Of a DNA stretch of 64,000 bases, positions 56,641 to 64,000 are shown piece by piece. Within the stretch, counting starts at the first letter, position 1; every line of letters starts with the position of its first letter. The stretch spans positions 1-64,000 of the forward strand of contig KV748258.1 of assembly GCA_001692895.1 (NCBI GenBank), in the 5' to 3' direction. The notes below the pieces were generated by a model. The model was not told where the DNA came from. It ran no database searches and worked only from the letters and a program-made list of their open reading frames with translations. Position numbers and translations under genes: made by a program. Origin of the DNA: Cenococcum geophilum 1.58. Lineage: Eukaryota; Ascomycota; Dothideomycetes; Gloniales; Gloniaceae.

Positions 56641-57985
56641 TACATTGGCGGATAAAGCTGGACGGAGAGAAGTTTAGAAAGTACCTTATATAGAAAATAC
56701 GAGACTAGATACAGGAACTGTTCCTAGTGTAAATGGGTGCCCCTAGCCATTAAATTCTCCTTAAATCCCACTACTTAGAGTCTCTCTAAACGGTCCGTGA
56801 CTTTTATCTCCTCGCCTCCACAATCTCTAATATATTTTTAGGATTCAATTAGTTAATTTTAGATTATTTTAGCTCTCTTGATGACCTTTTCACTCATTGC
56901 AAGGACATAATCAGTTAACTGCATGATTTTATTAAGGTCATCCGAAATCTTGCCTATCTATAGATTGTTATTCCTAACAAAGTCCTTAAATAAGCGCTTT
57001 GCCACATTACGAGGACTATTTCGTTGTGGTTTGGTTGTCTATTCTGCTTCCTTATCTATAATCATAATCTTAGAGCCTGACTTATATTAGCATGAAGTCC
57101 TATTACTAGATTTATATATAGCTTACTAATATCTTTACCAGTCATCTTTAGAAACGCTTCGCCTAGTCTAGAGTTATCAGACTCTATAGGCTTGGCGGCT
57201 TAAACTCCTGTTTACAGGTTAGGCATAGCTATAAGAAATTAAAGGCAACATCATACCCGACGGAGGTTGGTTACTTACTAAGTTATAAGCACTTTTGTTC
57301 CCAGATTCTGCATGGCAGTCCAAAACCAGCAACCAATAATCGGCGTCCGGTTGAACTTGAGATCCATCACTAAATGATGTGTCATTGGATGTTAAGGCAG
57401 TAGTAGGCGTAATATCTCTAACAAAGCTCTTATTAAGAAAGATACCGATTTAGTAATCTGCATCGGGTACAGCTTCACCATTTAGTTCTCTAAGGGATAG
57501 GAAGTCTGATTCTACAGAGATATCTATTAACTTGTCCGAAACTAAGTCGCTTTGCTAGGAGTTGCTTGGAGCTTCCATGGTTATATACGGTATACAAGAC
57601 GAGGGGGATCCTAGGAGTTTAGTTACGGATTCTATAACTGTCAGACTATACTCTCCTTACTTACCTAGGGTTTTCGCATTACCTTACTCAACTCCAGTAT
57701 CACCCGTAAGGGGTTTGTTACTCTCTTCTGTCTAAGTAGCTATAGTCTTATTATTAAACCGTTCGCCCGTCATAAAATCGTCAAGAAGCTGCCCGGACAG
57801 CCAGCCCGTTAGCTCTAAGTCATTAAGCTCGGAAGCACGTATTATAAGTCTAGATCTAAGTCCAGATCTAAGGAAGGGCATCTTGAAATATATAGTGACT
57901 GATCTAATAGACTTAATAAAAATGATTCTTGGGAACTATTAAGACCAAGCAGCGAAGAACATACTTCTTATACTTAGAGGCAAAA
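56641..57985. other. AT-rich stretch with moderate RIP, no gene followed
   Basis: Coding-like patches on the minus strand (for example around 57240-57600) are too broken to assign. Nothing else recognised. Confidence 0.3.
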
Positions 57986-57989
57986 GAGG

Positions 57990-58534
57990 AGACTTCCTAT
58001 ATACCGCTCTATCTGTCTAAAGTCGCCATTTACGGCTAATTAAGCGGGCTATGTCCGTCTTGGTGCAATACACATAAGTCGTAATCTGCCTTGAACTGGG
58101 CCCGAGCAGCATCTATAGCAAAGTATAACGGCCAGTCAGCCTTTAGAGCAAGCATCTTAATCAGGTGGATCTATGCGCATAAGACACTGCCGCCGAAGCC
58201 ATACAAATACGGAGCAGCTGTACCCAACTAGCAAGCCTAAACTAGCAGGGGGAATAGATCCTCCTCGCTAATCTATAACTAGCAGGTCGTAGGATTTGGA
58301 GACTATAATGCCCTCGGGATCAGTCTCTTAAAGAACCACAAAGCCGTCAAGGTGCTTATAAGTATCTTTCCACTTACAGATAGCGGATGGTGAGGTAGGA
58401 GAGCTGCAAAGGAGTATATCTCCAAAGTCGATGAGAGATCCATATCACAGAGATTAGACCCGAGTTAACTTAGGAGGTAATTTATCGCACCAGTGATGCC
58501 TACCATACTCGGGACAGCTCTAAGCCGCCCTGCC
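57990..58534 (-). pseudogene. RIP-degraded Cys-rich ORF
   Basis: One minus-strand frame reads SCPEYGRHHWCDKLPPKLTR, YGSLIDFGDILLCSSP, YKHLDGFVVL and LLVGYSCSVFVWLRRQC, interrupted by TAG/TAA and a few TGA. It is rich in Cys, Trp and His. No family recognised. It may belong with the decayed ORF upstream at 59040-60857, on the same strand. Confidence 0.4.
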
Positions 58535-59039
58535 TCCTCAAAAATTAGCAAACACGGGTAGGATCTGTCACAGAGCCAGCTCGCATCTTTTTAATGCCCC
58601 TGAATCTCTAGATCCCCAATACTATACCAATGCAATATAACTAAAAGCAGTAATATCCAGGAGCGGAGAAGCGTATTCCCATAGGTTTAGTCTTATAGCT
58701 TAGCTTAAATCATGCAGGGAAACAGGTATCATCATAGGTACAATTCTCAGCCAGGACTAGATCTCAAAGCAAATACAGGACCAATCTAGGAGCTCCCTCG
58801 TTGGTGTCAATGAATTTGTTAGATTAGGGTAGAGAAGAGCTCCACTTGCATAAAGCATTGCCTGCCCTTATATACGTAAGCTCTATATTATAATACTCCC
58901 GAAGAATAAGGTGCTCGATTTGTACGGTCTACTATTAAGTTATTTTATAGTACTTTAAAAGAAGCCTTATAATTAGGAGGGAACATACTTTTATGTATAG
59001 AGTAGGATCAAATTTAAACGGAATTCCTTTAATATTTAA

Positions 59040-60857
59040 GACTCGATGTTATAAAAGACTTTACGCTATAACATCCCCTAAACAAATCTTGTAGTCTATT
59101 ATAAAGATCTTCTAGTATTATTTCTAAGATAGCGACCTATCTCTATTGCTGTCTAATAAATTTATAATATTAGCGGCTTTAACCTAAGAGATAAAGGATA
59201 GGCTTATAATAGATATTAAAGCTTAAATATCCTAGCGAGACTTCTTAATACGCTTAGTGACCTTTTACTCTTTCACATACTAACTTATAAGGTCTTACTT
59301 TATTAAAGTCCCCTCCCAGATAATAGAAAATGTAATTTAATATATTTTAGTAGACTTCGCGCGTCTTTTCTCCTCTATATCTATAAGTTGGCTCCAGATC
59401 TGCATACATCTGTTTCTCAGTATAAAATTAGCCAACATTTTGGCAATTACTATACCGTTTTTAAAGTTAAGAGTCTTAAGTAATCTAATGTACTGTATTT
59501 ACTATGTGGAGAATTTAGTAAGATTATTATATCTTTTTAAAATAGCTTCAAACCACCTTAATTTATCGTCTATATACTTGCTAAGATAGCGTTCCGTAAA
59601 CTTATAATATAAATATCCTTTATATTTCTTAGATTTGTCCTTAAAAGTTTTAATAGAGCCTTTTAGAGAGTTAGGTAGGCGTATACTAGAGGCTAGGAGC
59701 ATAATATCTTATTTCCTTTTATATTTAAGCCGTTTAGGCATCGGTTCGCCATTGTATTCGCCATAAACAATTTTGAGCTCTAGTAAAGGACTTAGTTTAT
59801 AAAGACTATTGCGGGTAGACCGCTTAAATCCATCTTTAGAATTGGAAGTCAAATCAATAACAGTCACTTAAACGCATTTTAGTTAGCTTAATCTCTTAAA
59901 TACGGCGAGCGTAACTTACTATTTCTTTTACTTAGTTTAAACCAAACTCTCTTCCGTGATTTTTTAAGTTTATACTTCTATCTATTTACTTTAGGGTTAG
60001 TGCGCTAGGAGGTATCCTTAACAGTATCAGAACTTAGTAGATTAAATAGTAAGTCCTTTTAAGGCTTTTAATCTAAATTAGCTATAGGAACGTCTAGAAA
60101 AATATTAGAGAATACGCAAAAGGTAATAAAAGGGAGTTTTACCTAATAGATCTCCTAAACTTAGAAGAGCTTCTATAGCTGGCTTAATAATTTAAAAACT
60201 CTCCACTATATAGTCTTTAGATAGGCGTTTAGCCGTTAATTAGTCTTAGGAGGAACTTTCTATCAGCTTTTTTAGAATTTCTCCCTATAATAAGTCTATT
60301 ATAGGGCCATCTATAGTACGCTCGCTATTAAAAAGACTTTCTAAAGCTAGTGGATCTTTAGGAGCTTTCTTTATATATTAGTTTATTATAGGACCTTCTG
60401 CAGTTTACCAATCTCTAGCCTAGACTTCTATAGTTAGTTGGCCTTTAGAGGGACTCCCTAACTGCGGCGGAGGTATTAAGGACTCCTTTATAGGCGGAGT
60501 TTTAAAGGGAACTTCTCTAGTAGGTGGGATAACTATAAGATCTTCTGCTGATTTCGGGTCCTTAAATAGGCCTTCCGTAGTTAGTTGATCTTTAAAGGGA
60601 GTTTCTACGGCTAGCAGATCTTTAGGAACTTCTCCCGCTAAACCCTCCAGAGTAGTTTAGTCTTTAGAGGAGCTTTCTAAAGGTGGCGGAACTTTAGAGG
60701 AAACTTCTTCCAATAGCAGGTCTACCATATTATATAATAAAGCTTACCGGTTTTTAGAGAGACTCTCTAAGGTTGGAGATTTAACTAGTATAATAACAGT
60801 AATTACCATATCTGGTTATAGAGTTTTTATTTATACTCTAGTCTTACGGGGAGCCAT
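59040..60857 (-). pseudogene. RIP-degraded ORF with Pro/Lys repeats and a conserved-looking C-part
   Basis: From ATG 60857-60855 (MAPRKTRV) one frame continues without indel at least to 59502 (452 codons) and probably to about 59040. Interruptions are TAA/TAG and one TGA. The N-terminal half has loose repeats of an SxSKDxLxxE type (EVPKDLLAVETPFKDQLTTE). The C-part holds a 66-codon stop-free stretch from ATG 59702 (LKGSIKTFKDKSKKYKGYLY, RYLSKYIDDKLRWFEAIL) and further open pieces (VIAKMLANFILRNRCMQIW). No family recognised. Length and single phase show it was a real gene or element ORF. Confidence 0.5.
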
Positions 60858-60884
60858 ATTATAAGGTATACTAAACAATTATAG

Positions 60885-61080
60885 ATGCTAATAAAGATGT
60901 TAGTAAAGTTAGTAATATAATAATAAAGATATCAATAAAGACAGTAATAAAGGTAATAGTAATAATAATAGTAATAAAGGTTGTGATAAAGGCAGTTATA
61001 AATATGGCGATATGGGAATAAAGGTGTTAATAATAAACATAAGATAAGTAATGGACTTAGTAATAAAGATACGGATGCCT
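60885..61080 (+). repeat. Low-complexity AGTAATAAAGGT-type repeat
   Basis: Imperfect units of AATAAAG separated by GT/AT triplets, upstream of the decayed ORF. Confidence 0.6.
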
Positions 61081-64000
61081 GTTACTTATCTTTCTAGAAT
61101 TAAGCTATTAAATATATAGTGGGGCATCTATAACAGTGCTTAACAAATAGGGGATTAGATTATACTAACGCCGAGTTAATGGCGTAAAAAATGGATTCGT
61201 TACAGCTCAGCCTCTCTTTTTGTATAAAAAACACCAGCTAGCTAAAGTAGAGGGGAGGGGGGATCGAGGCAGATTCTTAGTATCCCTATAAGGATCACTA
61301 GTAGCTGAAGCAGACGGGAAGGGGATTAAGGCAGATTCTCAATATCTCTACTACTCAGTATAAAAAACAGCGGCACCCCTAACATATCCCTTCCATTGCA
61401 GCTTTGTTATTGTATATTAGACAGCAGATCTAAACCAGCCAGTCCGTGATTTACTATATGTCCACATGGCATATATTAAACCGCTAGAACAAGATATAAA
61501 AGCTTAGCCGCGGATCTATATAATATAAAGCATCCTTCCGCTAGCGTAATATAAGTTAAACTACTATTATACGTTAAAAATAGCTTCTAATAGGGTTTAG
61601 CAACGCTACTTAATACCATTATTACCGTATCTAGGGGGTCATCCAATAAAATACCCTAATAGTTACGGCCCCACAACCCCTCTAGCAAGAAACTAACAGT
61701 GTTATTTATCCTCTTATTCCTCCTACTATAACTAGCCCCCTTTAAAGTATTTATACTATTATATAAAAACGACTCCGCTGCAGGCCTTTATCTCTACCAA
61801 CTATTATAGCTCCGCTACTAAGTCTTAGGTATTAAGCGGGATAATATTTATATAATTCGGCCTAGCTTCGTCCCATTCCGCATAATCGCATTATAGCTAC
61901 GTCCCTAATATGTGCCGGCTGGCTTTAGGGCATAATTTATACTATCTAAGTTTCCATATATAATGACATAGCCGTAATCTAGGCCCCCTAGCAACATCCC
62001 CAAACTAATAGCTAAGCCATCTTCTAACACGTAGTAGGAAACGCCAACTATTGCGCTACCTACGCAAATACTAGCAGGGAGGCCTGTTCCTACTTCAATG
62101 CAGTAGTAAAGATATTATAGCCGATATTGGCGCGGGATAAAGGATGCTGTAATCTCGGCTATAGAGAGGGGCTAAGAAAGGGGGTCTATAGAGCTAAGGA
62201 ATTTAACTTCGGAGCTAGCTCTTCCCGTTACTCTATATTAAGCATCTAAAAACCAAGTTAATTTAGCTACGCGGCGCCACAATTCTATAAATACCCTAGA
62301 GGGCTAAATAGAGAGCCTTACTAATAAAGAAGTATCTAGTTAAGTCCAGACTTATACTAGGGCGCAGTATAACAATGCGTTACTTAACTTATTGGCAAGG
62401 TAGTAAGGTTATAATTCTATAGGGAGTGTTTAGGATCCTAACTATTAAATTTAAGGGCGGTAAAGAAGAATAAAAGAGCGCCTAATATCCTGGGGAGGAA
62501 TTTAAAATACGCAGTTTCTGCCCCTAAATCCTAAACACTTGGCCCTAAGTATTCCGTCCGTTAATTTATAGCATTAACAATAAGTAATGCAGAGACGATT
62601 AATAACATATAGAGCGACTTGGAGATCTTAAGTGGCCTAGAAATTTTAAGCGATACTAAAATAGGTAATAACGAACGCCCTTTAGGAAGTAGGAGAGCAT
62701 CGCATATAAGTTTCCTTTTATTGTCTGTTAGTGATTTAATATTTAAGAGCATCTGCCTACTTATATATTATCGTTCCTAGGAACCTAAGATAAATAATAT
62801 ATCCAAACAGAATAGGGGTTCTACCTATAGCGTGGAGGCTGCTATCTTAACATTTATAAGAGATATTAGAATAGTAAGTTGCAGACTATTAAGGATAGTA
62901 AGTGACAGCACCTACTGCTAATTGCGGTAAACTTACTCTTATAGCTGTTGTTAAGAGATATACGGACGGTCTCTAAATAAAGTATAACGATCTTTAAGGC
63001 AGAGTCTTCGTACTTAAAACGGCAGAATATAGTCTATAGGTAAAGGAGCTGCGTAACGAAATTTCTTAAAGAAGAAGAATAGATACCGTAGACGGTATCA
63101 AAAAAATTAAGGAGGAAGCACTAAGTTAAAATATAGGTGTGTGGAAATTTAAGAACATAATAATAGGATACGCATTATACTTAGTTAAACAACTGTTCTT
63201 GTGAATTAATGTATATTCTAAAAAAGTTCAAGAATATAGCTAATTAAAAACTTACTCTATTAAGACCAATTTTGCCTTTTATATTAAGATAAGAAGACAA
63301 AGTTAGGTTTAATTAAGCTATTAGTCCAAGCTCTAATAAGAGCCACATTAGGCGGAGTCTATATTAATCTATCCTAGCTTAGTATTACGTGTAAAGCATC
63401 TAACCTTCTTAATAGATAATTCGAAATAAAATATAAAGTAGTTTATATAAAACTTTAATATGCCCAGAATAACAATATAAACTCCAATACATTTATAGAT
63501 TAATTATAAAGGAGACTTGTTCTATTAATTGCCTTTTACTTTCTAAATTGCGTAAAGCACCTAATATACCTCTTTACTAGCGTCCCTCCAATCTTCTTTA
63601 CCTTTTGTAATCTTATTAAGTATTAATATTAGGACAATTTTGAATTAATAGCCTACCCACTGGCCTTATATAAGGTTGCTACTATTATAGTTTATAGTGT
63701 AACGGCGCTATCGCACGTTACCTGCCATATTCTGCCATATTCTGCCGACCTACGATTGGCCCGCCTAAAGCTAGCGCCTTGGCGGCTTACCCTATATATT
63801 TATTTACATCGGTCCTAGCAACCCCTTTTCCTTCTCTTTAGCTTAGTATCTTTGTAATATAGCATTCGTTCAAGCTTCGGTTTAGAGGCATTTATTTAAG
63901 CCGTGATATTATACTAAGCTCTCCCTACCTTGCCTAGGAAGGCCTTAATAATATCCCACCCTAAAGAAACTTCGTCTGTAATAATGTATTAACGCACTAT
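61081..64000. other. AT-rich RIP-type stretch, nothing assigned
   Basis: An imperfect direct repeat of about 45 bp may occur at 61240-61285 and 61303-61350 (shared GAGGCAGATTCT/AAGGCAGATTCT). CTGCCATATT is repeated near 63722-63745. The 63-codon minus-strand frame at 62561-62752 has no domain. Confidence 0.35.

Overview
The window looks like an AT-rich, repeat-dominated block of a filamentous ascomycete (Pezizomycotina) nuclear genome. The evidence is the LTR retrotransposon families, short spliceosomal introns of 53 and 71 bp, a fungal NACHT/ankyrin NLR gene, and the marks of repeat-induced point mutation (RIP). Nearly all coding sequence is broken by TAA/TAG codons where CAA/CAG would be expected, catalytic Asp/His/Cys codons have become Asn/Tyr, TGA is rare and TpA is abundant. 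I see no bacterial operon, tRNA, rRNA or CRISPR array.

Layout. 0-4.3 kb: the 3' end of a LINE, a decayed ORF with 33-residue repeats, then five unrelated minisatellites. 4.4-29.7 kb: a decayed ORF that appears to have been hit by three LTR retrotransposons. Two are copies of one chromodomain Gypsy family in opposite orientation (6531-14464 and 14807-22711), and one is a Copia element (23494-29121). All three keep their target-site duplications (TSDs). 29.7-37.6 kb: RIP-degraded host-type genes, including a coiled-coil ORF and an F-box/LRR-like ORF. 37.6-40.7 kb: a compact LTR element with only a gag-like ORF on the minus strand. 41.3-43.6 kb: a decayed J-domain gene in which RIP damage fades from left to right.

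43.9-56.6 kb: an island of more balanced base composition. It is bounded by oppositely oriented terminal repeats next to TA dinucleotides. Inside it are a second pair of inverted repeats, a 12-bp minisatellite interrupted by a Copia element (45458-50637), and the only largely intact gene, an NLR (SesA/HeLo-like, NACHT, winged-helix-like, ankyrin) on the minus strand. Even that gene has two probable one-base frame breaks. 56.6-64 kb: again AT-rich and RIP-degraded, with two decayed minus-strand ORFs.

How the parts relate: the window is best read as a record of insertion and silencing. Retroelements inserted into older sequence, RIP mutated both, and one compositional island with an NLR gene escaped. 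Function can be argued only for the NLR, which would be an intracellular STAND receptor of the kind used in fungal non-self recognition. Calls rest on reading the sequence by eye; no database search or computed statistics were available.
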